A stretch of DNA of 64,000 nt from Xestospongia bergquistia. Lineage: Eukaryota; Porifera; Demospongiae; Haplosclerida; Petrosiidae. The notes below the pieces were generated by a model. That model was given only the letters and a program-made list of their open reading frames with translations, made no database searches and was not told the origin of the DNA. The number at the start of each line of letters is the position of its first letter. Position 1 is the first letter of the stretch. A program made the position numbers and the translations under genes. The stretch lies in the NCBI GenBank assembly GCA_963965975.1, contig OZ014412.1, positions 13,592,849-13,656,848 of the forward strand, given 5' to 3'. Shown here one piece after another: positions 25,601 through 40,600 of the stretch.

Positions 25601-28600
25601 ATTTTCAGAGTTATTCCCTTTTTCGCAGCTAATTATAACTTTATGCATTATGTAAAGAGCAGGTGAAGAACGTTTTTGTTAGAACAGGGATAAAGACAAA
25701 CTATTAATGATTTATTGCTAATGGTGGAAGAAATCATGAAACGTACAATGGAAGGACCTAGCATATTACCAGGGTTCATCAGTTGATTAAAAATATTAAT
25801 AATCAGAATTTGACATAACTGCACAGATTGCATTGTTCCAGCTGATGTATGTATCATACCAAATATCATGGTGACTACATTTGTTTGGTCCACTGCAAAT
25901 GCAACATGGACTCTTCATAGCCTGACTGCAGCAGCCACTCATCATTCTTCCTCTGAAAGACAAGTCCTCTTGACCCAAACACAGTGATAAAGGAATATAA
26001 GGTCGAAGGACAAAATCAGTTTATCCACCTGGACCAGCTTGATAAAGAGGCAGCTTTTAAAATATCTTATAGCCAAAACAGGTACTGGAGGAGTGATCAA
26101 GAAATGTCACATGTCCTTAATTAAAGCTTAGATTTGTTACATAAACATGAAAATTAGATGTGATTTTTAACATTAGCATATAAAATAACAGCTGGACATG
26201 AATAATGTTCAATGACACAAAAATTGATATCTGTTACTAAAGATATTTTAATTAAATTTTATAACTATTAGTGACTATTTAAATAAACATTGTGAGTGTG
26301 TCATAACAGTGATGTACATAATTTATTACACATTACACTCACTGATGATAATATACTATGTACATATTGTCATTTTCTTTATCAGGTAAAATAATTCATC
26401 CTAGAATGTTATGTGTATATTAATTTTCTTTTATTAATCCTTTTGCATACATTAAATTTTCTTTGAGTACAAACAGTAACCACAGATACAAACTAAATTG
26501 GATAATTATATAGCAGGATTGTCTGAAGATGACCAATGGTATACAATGCTGGAAAATTACTTGGCAGAGAAGTAATATAGCGAAAAGCTTAATACATTAT
26601 CAATCACATCAATTGCTGTAGAAGACAAGGTTAGTGTATTTTTTTGTTGGCTGCTATATGCATTGGAGATTACGGTATGTATTTAATTTTATTCTTCAAT
26701 TTTATTTGTGACACAAAACTATATATTATAATAAAGAAAGTAGACTTAGAAATATGCAAACATGTGTTCCAAAATAATTGCTACAATGTACCAGAAGAAA
26801 GAATGCTTGCAAAACTTTAAAGCAATGTAGTTTTAATTGAGGTTGTATTTCTTTAAAAGATTCCATGTCTATCATAATAGCAAAGTCAATATTCATTATA
26901 CTTTTTTGGCTGAAGTTTGCACTAAGTGCTTCAAAGTAAATACTAGAATCATCTATGGTAGCACAATTATTAATGTATGGCCAGACTACTTTACAACTAA
27001 CTCCATGTGAGTGAAAATATAGCTATTATGGTTATCTACTATATAGATTATCAAGGACAAATTATATCCATGATTAAAAAAAATGTTTAATTTGAAGAGT
27101 ACCAGTATATGAGTATTCTGCTCAACATGAAAATTATTATTAGCTGGCTCCCTTTAAGCATTGTATGTCACCTTAAATGAAAATATTTTTTTTATCACTA
27201 AAATATTGCAGCTCAAGTTACAGTATTTACATTTTACATTTTATTCTAAGTAATAACTTAATTCCCAATATATACTTGCTAAAATTTAACAAAGGTTTTT
27301 CTGGTTTTGATTTGTACTGAAATTACCAGAAACCATATATGGAATGTTATCATATTTTTGGCAACATAATTATACGTAAAATAATTATACTTATCATAAT
27401 ACATGAGAAGAAACAAATCAGAGACCAAAGCAAGCATTACAAGAATAGCAAACAAAACAAAAGCATTAAATTTCCTTTTTCAGCAGTAGTGCTGGTAGAA
27501 ATACTTTTATATCATTCTGATAACATCAACAAGACTCTACAATAGATCAAAAGGTTGATATGATGATAATTACAACACTTGCCAGTCTTCAAAATTATGA
27601 TCTTGTATGAACTAACATTATAACAATATTGATGATGAAGAACTCTAATTGCTTCATAAGAGTAAGGTGCTAGCTATAGGAATTATGATGATAACTAAAT
27701 CTCAATGATTTGACTTTACAGATCAATTTTTAACCATGTCTAAGATACAATGTTACTTGCTGTAGTTGCCATTAGATACCTTCCCTCTCGTGATAGTATT
27801 CCCAATATCATTAGCATTTTACTAGTAATCATTTCATTGTCCTACACATAGATTTATGTGAATAATCTCCAAATCAGGAATTATTAATGTATGTAAAGTC
27901 AAATGAACAGAGTATAGCAACTTATAGTGTAAAAAAATTCTTTTTCATAGTATTTAAAACTTCATCACATTCAGTTATTTAAAAAATGTTTCCAAATGCT
28001 GTTTGTGACCATCATTTGGCAGTGATTATCCATATAAATACACTGTCAATACTATTTGTATTGTAAAGATATATTTGTCTCATATGAAGATTTACTATAA
28101 TTGTCTAATGAGGTGTAACAAAATAAATTCTAAAATGATTGATATGAATCATCCACATGTAGAAAAATAATTTCAATTTTCAGCAGTTACATTCAGTGGT
28201 AGTCAGGCTGTGATTCTGGTGAACATTGATAATCTCTTAAATGACTTGTATTGTAAAGGTGTAGTTGTCAAAATTAAGGAATCATAGGTATTGTTACTTT
28301 CATAATTACGGCTAGGTAATATAAACATAGACAACAATTTTTATTACTTCATATCATATTACCTCAGCCATGTTGAAGGACTAGTACACAAAAATGTTTA
28401 AGTATAAGATACAGGAAATTTGGAACACCATATGATATTAATATTAATACCTTTTACAACTAAGCTATTAATTCTAGTTATGCAATTACCTTTGTCTAAA
28501 AGTTAATGGCATTTGTTGTTTTGCTATAACTAATAAATATTACAGTTTTTGAGATTCTGTGACAATATAATCTTGTAACTGGATAAATAAAACTTTTGCA

Positions 28601-31600
28601 TGTTGACCAGCCCAAAGTTAAATACCAGTTAAATGATAAAAGGTGGGTTAGAATATATATGATATATGTCTATAACAGCAATATATTCAGCACATGTTTT
28701 TGGAGAAGGTAGTTTCTTTTGGTGTCACAAACTGCAAGACTGGACTACATTACCAGACAACTGAATAGAAGTAAAGCCACGCCTTTTATAACACATGATT
28801 ATATGCAGCTTGCTAAATAAACGATGTTGTTTTATTATTTTAACTTTAACATCAAACATTGCAGAAGCATTGAGACTGGCACAGAAAGAAAAAAGCATAC
28901 CTGATGGAATCTATGAATCATTTTTAAAATCAATGTTGTTTAGTAGATGAAGCTGGTTACAAGCATTATCACAATGAGTTTTATGAGCTTGATAACTTAG
29001 AGAAAGTGTATTTATCACACTCTTTGTGCTTAGTAGAAATATCATTTAGAGGTATTGAATTTTATTGAATTTATTGCAACAACCAACACAAAGAAATATG
29101 TTTCCAAAAATTGCAGTAAAACTTGAGTTGAAGTGTTCACATTATCTCAAACAGATTTCAACAAGAGTACTAATCTCATCAAAAAAAGCGTCGAAGCTTA
29201 TAGCAATCACTTTGTCACTTTGTCTGATTGTGCAATTATTGTTACCTTCAGTTTAATCCCAACTTCTCACTAAATACTTGCTACCCACACCTTTCTTATT
29301 AAATTGCATGTGAACTATGACCTCTTATATATGATGGCCACATAGACATAAACATAGATTATTTGCATTTTGTTAAATTTGAAAGTATGGATGAACACCT
29401 TTCAATCCAAAAGACTATCATACTTGTATGATGAGGAAAAGATGATTTTATTTGAAACATTTTAAAGCAATAATTCAGGAAGAGTTTCATGCTTAATAGT
29501 CAGTTCTTTTGACAGTCCTTGTTGAAGTATGTATCTCAAACTATATAGTATTGTAATATTCATAAGAAAAAGTACACATTTAAAATTTATTTTTATAGCC
29601 ATTACATACTCCTTTCCTTATGACCTTTTCTGTAAGTATGGGTAGAACAATGTACAAAAAAGTCATATATCAACTACTGCATAAATGGACTGTCTGAAGT
29701 AGTAACTTTGACAAGAGCATATTAATATGTCATAGGTTATGTTCACATTACAACATGTAATGTACATTGATTGCGCACAGTACAGTTTGATGTTACAAAA
29801 AGTAAGCCATAAAATGTCATAGAGCACACAAAATATCTGGTGTGGCATTAACTAGTAGTAAGAGATGTACTTATAATATATAATGTTAATTCTTATGAAG
29901 CTGAAATAATTACCATGAGCTGCAGTATAAAAGTCATTTAATATGTAATGTTGTAGGCTTTCTGTAATCACTATCAATTTGATAATTCTCTTATAGAATT
30001 ACACTTTATTTTCACAATATTCAAAGCCAGAGAATATTTATCGAAGTAGTAAACAGTGTCCTGGTATATTAACTTTTAGTTATTACTACTGGCAGTGTCA
30101 AACCATTTAACTAGTCCAATGAGGTAAAGATTATGAAGACAATGACTAGTTAATGCTAAGGTTATTATTGTAAATGTAGTCATCTTGCATTATAATAATA
30201 CTGATATCTAATGTCTTGAAAGTTAATGATGATTAATTTTCATGTTAACTAATAGGCTAATTGTCATACCTGAGTTACAATATATGTGTCATAAATGGGA
30301 TGTGGAGTTCCAAATGATATCATTCAGTCTGGAATATGTTTTTAGCAGATAGTCAGAGCTGATCCATTTTTCGCAACTAACTTTGTGCATTATGTAGAGA
30401 CTAGGTGAGGAATGTTTTTGTTAGAACAGGGATAAAGAAAACTGTTAATGACTTATTGCTAATGGTGGAACAATTCATGAAAGTTAGAATGTCATAACAA
30501 AAAGTAGCATATTACCAGAGTTCATCAGTTGATTAATGAAATTAATAATCAGAGTTTGACATCACTGCACAGGTTGCATGGTTCCAGCTGAAGTATACTG
30601 TATCATACCAAATATCACGGTGACTACATTTGACAGGTCGACTGCAAATGCTACATGACCTCTTCATAACCTGACTGCAACAGCCACTCGTCATTCTCCC
30701 TCTGAAAGACATGTTCTCTTGACCCATACACAGTGATAAATGAATATAAGCTTGAAGGCCAAAACCATGTAAACCAACTGAACCAGCTTGATGAAGAGGC
30801 AGCTTTCAAATGCCTTACTGCCAAAACAAGTCCTGGATTGCCAGTAATATCCAGAGCAAATCTCAACAGCAAGAAAAATAAACAATCAGATAAAAAAGGA
30901 AAGACCAAAATATTACTAGATGACAAATATGGGCAAAGAAGTCAAGGAAGAAAGAGTTACTTCAGCTTAAAAGGTGCAAGCATTTTGATTATCTACATTC
31001 ATAAAAGCAATCCTTATTAAGTAGGTACCACTTTAGAAGGATTTGCACAATCATAATAATAGTTACAATAAGTTTGTGACAACAAGAGGGCTATAAAAAA
31101 TCAAGATTCATTATCCACTTTTGGCTATAATATATTTTACTAAAGGTTTCAAATGAATTTATAGAACCATCACACACTAATACAAGACTGTTTTGCAACT
31201 ATAACTGCATGTCTTGTTTAAAATAAAGATGAAACGTCTAGGACAAAATTTTGTATTAACTAAAATGGAGAAAAAAATTGCCTTCTCTGTGGTTGTTAAA
31301 CACACCTAATAAGAAGTTATAACAATGTAACAATGACTAGGCTAGGTGTCATGTTTATTATACACACAAGAGTATTATAATTTTATATACTAGTATGACA
31401 CCTTGTAAAGAGGAGGTCCTACAACAAGATTATATTTACATGATGACATTACATGTTATGTATGAAGTAAATTTAAATGGTACTAACTTCATCAACAGAA
31501 TCTAGGTTAGCTCCGTTGTTAACCAAAAGTGTAGCAACTTCGGTTTTTCCCTTACGTGCAGCATCATGCAAAGGAGTTCTCTTGTTCTAAAAGATATAGA

Positions 31601-34600
31601 CAACAATACAAAGTAACACATGAAATAGACTGTACTGGTACACTATGACAACATGTTTACTATTACTAATGCATCACAGAATAACTGTTAATTACTATAA
31701 TGTGGTTGTAGTATGGTACAAATTCTGTACAAGCAACTAGCTTATATAATACATTTTATGCACTATGACTGTATGATAAAGCTCATGTTATCATAACACA
31801 GCAGAAAGGAGAAGATACGCATGTATATTAGAAAATGTAAATTAGTAGAAAATCAATTATAATGTCCCGTTATCAAGGTTTTTTAAAAATAAATTTCAAA
31901 ATAACATATTTCATGTTATTATGGTATAAGAGAAACTTAAAGACATTTTGCACAAGATTTTATACATAATAATTCTGTTTTACAATTATATATTTGTTAT
32001 TGATGTGATAACAACACTCAGCAGGGCTTGTAAAAACAAGGAATGTAATAATGTTGTAATTCTTTAAAATAATTAACAATCAGACTTATTTCTATCATCA
32101 AAATATACTTTATGCTGTCAAAATAAATCTGATCATCTACTTTGTTGATGTCATTAGTGTAGATAAAACAAAGGACCTTATTAGAACTAGAGCAAAAAGA
32201 AGTGAATTACTTAGTGCTAGGCTTGTAGACATATTAGCGCTGACTTCTCTCTATAAATTATATTAATGAGTCTATTACCCACATATGACGCTGAACCTCT
32301 GAACCATTTAGTGTAAAGCGTTGCTTATACAGGCTACTTCTTGACATAAAATGTAACAATAAAATGTCATGTATATTGACATTATTTGAGTCTTTCTCCT
32401 TTACTTATAATTGGATATTGACTGACTGGCTACAATGAAGAGGTGACTTATGTTATGTTCCCAGAGTGGGTATCTAAGAAGTTTACAATTTTACTGGCTA
32501 GATATATCTGTCTTCTAATAGCATTTGCAAAGGCTACATTAAATCTTCTTCAAGAAGCATTGGTTCAAATTTTAACAGACACGATTAATTTAACAGGTCA
32601 TGACTATCATACTAGTAAAAGAAGCATATTTTAGGCATTGTACATACACTTCTTTTACCTATGATCTGTTGCCATGATGTAAAAAAGGATGATTTCATTT
32701 GAAGTATTTTTAAGCAATAAGTCAGCCAGTGTTTAGTATTACATAGTCAGTCTTTTTGGAAGTCATTGCTCAATTCACTTAGAAATCTGAGTATTTCCTT
32801 ATACAAATACACTATATTTTCTCTTATAAATGCCATTGAATAATTGATTTAATACTATAATATATAATATTGTTTTTTCATTTTTAAAATCGGTTTTCTA
32901 CAGCAATATAGACAAGGAGGAGTCATCAAGAAATGTCACATGTCCTTAAAGCTTTGATTTGTTACATAAACATGAAAATTAGATGTGGTTTTAACATTAG
33001 CATATAAAATAACAGCTGGACATGAATAATGTTCAATGACACGAAAATTGATATCTGTTACTAAAGATAATTTAATCAAATTTTATGACTATTAGTAATT
33101 ATTTAAATAAACATTGTGAGTGTGTCATAACAATGATGTACATAATTTATTACACATTACATTCACTGATGATAATATAGTATGTACATATTGTCATTTT
33201 CTTTATCATACAAAATAATTCATGCTAGAATGTTATGTCTATATTATTAATTATCTTTTATTAATACTTTTGCATAGATTAAATTTTCTTTGAGTAGAAA
33301 CAGTAACCACAGATACATGGATAATTACATAGCAGGATTGTCTGAAGATGACCAATGGTATACAATGCTGGAAAATTACTTGGCAGAGAAGTAATATAGC
33401 GAAAAGCTTAATACATTATCAATCACATCAATTGCTGTAGAAGACAAGGTTAGTGTATTTTTTTGTTGGCTGCTATATGCATTGGAGATTAAGGTATGTA
33501 TTTTATTTTATTCTTCAATTTTATTTGTGACACAAAACTATATAATTATTATAATAAAGAAAGTAGACTTAGAAATATGCAAACATGTGTTCCAAAATAA
33601 TTGCTACAATGTACCAGAAGAAAGAATGCTTGCAAAACTTTAAAGCAATGTAGTTTTAATTGAGGTTGTATTTCTTTAAAAGATTCCATGTCTATCATAA
33701 TAGCAAAGTCAATATTCATTATACTTTTTTGGCTGAAGTTTGCACTAAGTGCTTCAAAGTAAATACTAGAATCATCTATGGTAGCACAATTATTAATGTA
33801 TGGCCAGACTACTTTACAACTAACTCCATGTGAGTGAAAATATAGCTATTATGGTTATCTACTATATAGATTATCAAGGACAAATTATATCCATGATTAA
33901 AAAAAATGTTTAATTTGAAGAGTACCAGTATATGAGTATTCTGCTCAACATGAAAATTATTATTAGCTGGCTCCCTTTAAGCATTGTATGTCACCTTAAA
34001 TGAAAATATTTTTTTTATCACTAAAATATTGCAGCTCAAGTTACAGTATTTACATTTTACATTTTATTCTAAGTAATAACTTAATTCCCAATATATACTT
34101 GCTAAAATTTAACAAAGGTTTTTCTGGTTTTGATTTGTACTGAAATTACCAGAAACCATATATGGAATGTTATCATATTTTTGGCAACATAATTATACGT
34201 AAAATAATTATACTTATCATAATACATGAGAAGAAACAAATCAGAGACCAAAGCAAGCATTACAAGAATAGCAAACAAAACAAAAGCATTAAATTTCCTT
34301 TTTCAGCAGTAGTGCTGGTAGAAATACTTTTATATCATTCTGATAACATCAACAAGACTCTACAATAGATCAAAAGGTTGATATGATGATAATTACAACA
34401 CTTGCCAGTCTTCAAAATTATGATCTTGTATGAACTAACATTATAACAATATTGATGATGAAGAACTCTAATTGCTTCATAAGAGTAAGGTGCTAGCTAT
34501 AGGAATTATGATGATAACTAAATCTCAATGATTTGACTTTACAGATCAATTTTTAACCATGTCTAAGATACAATGTTACTTGCTGTAGTTGCCATTAGAT

Positions 34601-37600
34601 ACCTTCCCTCTCGTGATAGTATTCCCAATATCATTAGCATTTTACTAGTAATCATTTCATTGTCCTACACATAGATTTATGTGAATAATCTCCAAATCAG
34701 GAATTATTAATGTATGTAAAGTCAAATGAACAGAGTATAGCAACTTATAGTGTAAAAAAATTCTTTTTCATAGTATTTAAAACTTCATCACATTCAGTTA
34801 TTTAAAAAATGTTTCCAAATGCTGTTTGTGACCATCATTTGGCAGTGATTATCCATATAAATACACTGTCAATACTATTTGTATTGTAAAGATATATTTG
34901 TCTCATATGAAGATTTACTATAATTGTCTAATGAGGTGTAACAAAATAAATTCTAAAATGATTGATATGAATCATCCACATGTAGAAAAATAATTTCAAT
35001 TTTCAGCAGTTACATTCAGTGGTAGTCAGGCTGTGATTCTGGTGAACATTGATAATCTCTTAAATGACTTGTATTGTAAAGGTGTAGTTGTCAAAATTAA
35101 GGAATCATAGGTATTGTTACTTTCATAATTACGGCTAGGTAATATAAACATAGACAACAATTTTTATTACTTCATATCATATTACCTCAGCCATGTTGAA
35201 GGACTAGTACACAAAAATGTTTAAGTATAAGATACAGGAAATTTGGAACACCATATGATATTAATATTAATACCTTTTACAACTAAGCTATTAATTCTAG
35301 TTATGCAATTACCTTTGTCTAAAAGTTAATGGCATTTGTTGTTTTGCTATAACTAATAAATATTACAGTTTTTGAGATTCTGTGACAATATAATCTTGTA
35401 ACTGGATAAATAAAACTTTTGCATGTTGACCAGCCCAAAGTTAAATACCAGTTAAATGATAAAAGGTGGGTTAGAATATATATGATATATGTCTATAACA
35501 GCAATATATTCAGCACATGTTTTTGGAGAAGGTAGTTTCTTTTGGTGTCACAAACTGCAAGACTGGACTACATTACCAGACAACTGAATAGAAGTAAAGC
35601 CACGCCTTTTATAACACATGATTATATGCAGCTTGCTAAATAAACGATGTTGTTTTATTATTTTAACTTTAACATCAAACATTGCAGAAGCATTGAGACT
35701 GGCACAGAAAGAAAAAAGCATACCTGATGGAATCTATGAATCATTTTTAAAATCAATGTTGTTTAGTAGATGAAGCTGGTTACAAGCATTATCACAATGA
35801 GTTTTATGAGCTTGATAACTTAGAGAAAGTGTATTTATCACACTCTTTGTGCTTAGTAGAAATATCATTTAGAGGTATTGAATTTTATTGAATTTATTGC
35901 AACAACCAACACAAAGAAATATGTTTCCAAAAATTGCAGTAAAACTTGAGTTGAAGTGTTCACATTATCTCAAACAGATTTCAACAAGAGTACTAATCTC
36001 ATCAAAAAAAGCGTCGAAGCTTATAGCAATCACTTTGTCACTTTGTCTGATTGTGCAATTATTGTTACCTTCAGTTTAATCCCAACTTCTCACTAAATAC
36101 TTGCTACCCACACCTTTCTTATTAAATTGCATGTGAACTATGACCTCTTATATATGATGGCCACATAGACATAAACATAGATTATTTGCATTTTGTTAAA
36201 TTTGAAAGTATGGATGAACACCTTTCAATCCAAAAGACTATCATACTTGTATGATGAGGAAAAGATGATTTTATTTGAAACATTTTAAAGCAATAATTCA
36301 GGAAGAGTTTCATGCTTAATAGTCAGTTCTTTTGACAGTCCTTGTTGAAGTATGTATCTCAAACTATATAGTATTGTAATATTCATAAGAAAAAGTACAC
36401 ATTTAAAATTTATTTTTATAGCCATTACATACTCCTTTCCTTATGACCTTTTCTGTAAGTATGGGTAGAACAATGTACAAAAAAGTCATATATCAACTAC
36501 TGCATAAATGGACTGTCTGAAGTAGTAACTTTGACAAGAGCATATTAATATGTCATAGGTTATGTTCACATTACAACATGTAATGTACATTGATTGCGCA
36601 CAGTACAGTTTGATGTTACAAAAAGTAAGCCATAAAATGTCATAGAGCACACAAAATATCTGGTGTGGCATTAACTAGTAGTAAGAGATGTACTTATAAT
36701 ATATAATGTTAATTCTTATGAAGCTGAAATAATTACCATGAGCTGCAGTATAAAAGTCATTTAATATGTAATGTTGTAGGCTTTCTGTAATCACTATCAA
36801 TTTGATAATTCTCTTATAGAATTACACTTTATTTTCACAATATTCAAAGCCAGAGAATATTTATCGAAGTAGTAAACAGTGTCCTGGTATATTAACTTTT
36901 AGTTATTACTACTGGCAGTGTCAAACCATTTAACTAGTCCAATGAGGTAAAGATTATGAAGACAATGACTAGTTAATGCTAAGGTTATTATTGTAAATGT
37001 AGTCATCTTGCATTATAATAATACTGATATCTAATGTCTTGAAAGTTAATGATGATTAATTTTCATGTTAACTAATAGGCTAATTGTCATACCTGAGTTA
37101 CAATATATGTGTCATAAATGGGATGTGGAGTTCCAAATGATATCATTCAGTCTGGAATATGTTTTTAGCAGATAGTCAGAGCTGATCCATTTTTCGCAAC
37201 TAACTTTGTGCATTATGTAGAGACTAGGTGAGGAATGTTTTTGTTAGAACAGGGATAAAGAAAACTGTTAATGACTTATTGCTAATGGTGGAACAATTCA
37301 TGAAAGTTAGAATGTCATAACAAAAAGTAGCATATTACCAGAGTTCATCAGTTGATTAATGAAATTAATAATCAGAGTTTGACATCACTGCACAGGTTGC
37401 ATGGTTCCAGCTGAAGTATACTGTATCATACCAAATATCACGGTGACTACATTTGACAGGTCGACTGCAAATGCTACATGACCTCTTCATAACCTGACTG
37501 CAACAGCCACTCGTCATTCTCCCTCTGAAAGACATGTTCTCTTGACCCATACACAGTGATAAATGAATATAAGCTTGAAGGCCAAAACCATGTAAACCAA

Positions 37601-40600
37601 CTGAACCAGCTTGATGAAGAGGCAGCTTTCAAATGCCTTACTGCCAAAACAAGTCCTGGATTGCCAGTAATATCCAGAGCAAATCTCAACAGCAAGAAAA
37701 ATAAACAATCAGATAAAAAAGGAAAGACCAAAATATTACTAGATGACAAATATGGGCAAAGAAGTCAAGGAAGAAAGAGTTACTTCAGCTTAAAAGGTGC
37801 AAGCATTTTGATTATCTACATTCATAAAAGCAATCCTTATTAAGTAGGTACCACTTTAGAAGGATTTGCACAATCATAATAATAGTTACAATAAGTTTGT
37901 GACAACAAGAGGGCTATAAAAAATCAAGATTCATTATCCACTTTTGGCTATAATATATTTTACTAAAGGTTTCAAATGAATTTATAGAACCATCACACAC
38001 TAATACAAGACTGTTTTGCAACTATAACTGCATGTCTTGTTTAAAATAAAGATGAAACGTCTAGGACAAAATTTTGTATTAACTAAAATGGAGAAAAAAA
38101 TTGCCTTCTCTGTGGTTGTTAAACACACCTAATAAGAAGTTATAACAATGTAACAATGACTAGGCTAGGTGTCATGTTTATTATACACACAAGAGTATTA
38201 TAATTTTATATACTAGTATGACACCTTGTAAAGAGGAGGTCCTACAACAAGATTATATTTACATGATGACATTACATGTTATGTATGAAGTAAATTTAAA
38301 TGGTACTAACTTCATCAACAGAATCTAGGTTAGCTCCGTTGTTAACCAAAAGTGTAGCAACTTCGGTTTTTCCCTTACGTGCAGCATCATGCAAAGGAGT
38401 TCTCTTGTTCTAAAAGATATAGACAACAATACAAAGTAACACATGAAATAGACTGTACTGGTACACTATGACAACATGTTTACTATTACTAATGCATCAC
38501 AGAATAACTGTTAATTACTATAATGTGGTTGTAGTATGGTACAAATTCTGTACAAGCAACTAGCTTATATAATACATTTTATGCACTATGACTGTATGAT
38601 AAAGCTCATGTTATCATAACACAGCAGAAAGGAGAAGATACGCATGTATATTAGAAAATGTAAATTAGTAGAAAATCAATTATAATGTCCCGTTATCAAG
38701 GTTTTTTAAAAATAAATTTCAAAATAACATATTTCATGTTATTATGGTATAAGAGAAACTTAAAGACATTTTGCACAAGATTTTATACATAATAATTCTG
38801 TTTTACAATTATATATTTGTTATTGATGTGATAACAACACTCAGCAGGGCTTGTAAAAACAAGGAATGTAATAATGTTGTAATTCTTTAAAATAATTAAC
38901 AATCAGACTTATTTCTATCATCAAAATATACTTTATGCTGTCAAAATAAATCTGATCATCTACTTTGTTGATGTCATTAGTGTAGATAAAACAAAGGACC
39001 TTATTAGAACTAGAGCAAAAAGAAGTGAATTACTTAGTGCTAGGCTTGTAGACATATTAGCGCTGACTTCTCTCTATAAATTATATTAATGAGTCTATTA
39101 CCCACATATGACGCTGAACCTCTGAACCATTTAGTGTAAAGCGTTGCTTATACAGGCTACTTCTTGACATAAAATGTAACAATAAAATGTCATGTATATT
39201 GACATTATTTGAGTCTTTCTCCTTTACTTATAATTGGATATTGACTGACTGGCTACAATGAAGAGGTGACTTATGTTATGTTCCCAGAGTGGGTATCTAA
39301 GAAGTTTACAATTTTACTGGCTAGATATATCTGTCTTCTAATAGCATTTGCAAAGGCTACATTAAATCTTCTTCAAGAAGCATTGGTTCAAATTTTAACA
39401 GACACGATTAATTTAACAGGTCATGACTATCATACTAGTAAAAGAAGCATATTTTAGGCATTGTACATACACTTCTTTTACCTATGATCTGTTGCCATGA
39501 TGTAAAAAAGGATGATTTCATTTGAAGTATTTTTAAGCAATAAGTCAGCCAGTGTTTAGTATTACATAGTCAGTCTTTTTGGAAGTCATTGCTCAATTCA
39601 CTTAGAAATCTGAGTATTTCCTTATACAAATACACTATATTTTCTCTTATAAATGCCATTGAATAATTGATTTAATACTATAATATATAATATTGTTTTT
39701 TCATTTTTAAAATCGGTTTTCTACAGCAATATAGACAAGGAGGAGTCATCAAGAAATGTCACATGTCCTTAAAGCTTTGATTTGTTACATAAACATGAAA
39801 ATTAGATGTGGTTTTAACATTAGCATATAAAATAACAGCTGGACATGAATAATGTTCAATGACACGAAAATTGATATCTGTTACTAAAGATAATTTAATC
39901 AAATTTTATGACTATTAGTAATTATTTAAATAAACATTGTGAGTGTGTCATAACAATGATGTACATAATTTATTACACATTACATTCACTGATGATAATA
40001 TAGTATGTACATATTGTCATTTTCTTTATCATACAAAATAATTCATGCTAGAATGTTATGTCTATATTATTAATTATCTTTTATTAATACTTTTGCATAG
40101 ATTAAATTTTCTTTGAGTAGAAACAGTAACCACAGATACATGGATAATTACATAGCAGGATTGTCTGAAGATGACCAATGGTATACAATGCTGGAAAATT
40201 ACTTGGCAGAGAAGTAATATAGCGAAAAGCTTAATACATTATCAATCACATCAATTGCTGTAGAAGACAAGGTTAGTGTATTTTTTTGTTGGCTGCTATA
40301 TGCATTGGAGATTAAGGTATGTATTTTATTTTATTCTTCAATTTTATTTGTGACACAAAACTATATATTATAATAAAGAAAGTAGACTTAGAAATATGCA
40401 AACATGTGTTCCAAAATAATTGCTACAATGTACCAGAAGAAAGAATGCTTTCAAAACTTTAAAGCAATGTAGTTTTAATTGAGGTTGTATTTCTTTAAAA
40501 GATTCCATGTCTATCATAATAGCAAAGTCAATATTCATTATACTTTTTTGGCTGAAGTTTGCACTAAGTGCTTCAAAGTAAATACTAGAATCATCTATGG

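Larger units (their letters stand above)
22299..31487 (-). other. Intron between exons 6 and 7, including the start of tandem unit 1
   Basis: 22390-23100 is a diverged paralogue of the beginning of the 6.8-kb unit (26090-26800). 23290-24060 carries older modules. A fold-back MITE is at 24096-24644. 24690-26086 is a diverged partial unit (paralogue of 29350-30840) ending exactly at the tandem junction. No ankyrin exon was found in this older partial unit. Confidence 0.6.
26087..32915. repeat. Tandem segmental duplication, unit 1 (about 6.83 kb)
   Basis: It starts GGAGGAGTGATCAAG and ends just before the same sequence at 32916. From about 26740 to the end it appears identical to unit 2 at +6,823 bp, including every open frame. 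The first ~650 bp differ from unit 2 by scattered substitutions and indels. Contents: intron modules, a LINE PHD fragment (30542-30926) and ankyrin exon 6. Confidence 0.92.
32916..39738. repeat. Tandem segmental duplication, unit 2 (6,823 bp)
   Basis: It begins GGAGGAGTCATCAAG. Its first ~650 bp match unit 3 (39739 on) almost perfectly and differ from unit 1; the remainder matches unit 1. It carries ankyrin exon 5 and a second copy of the LINE fragment. A 4-bp insertion near 33543 is private to this unit. Confidence 0.92.

Noticed and set aside
30733..31020. 95-residue plus-strand frame in the unit (also 37556-37843)
   Set aside because: It is the antisense of the LINE PHD fragment followed by AT-rich sequence. 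The minus-strand reading has the recognisable motifs.
27339..39457. Identical pairs of short open frames in units 1 and 2 (for example 27339/34162, 29065/35888, 32443/39266)
   Set aside because: Identity comes from the segmental duplication, not from selection on protein. They lack domains and have intron-like composition.
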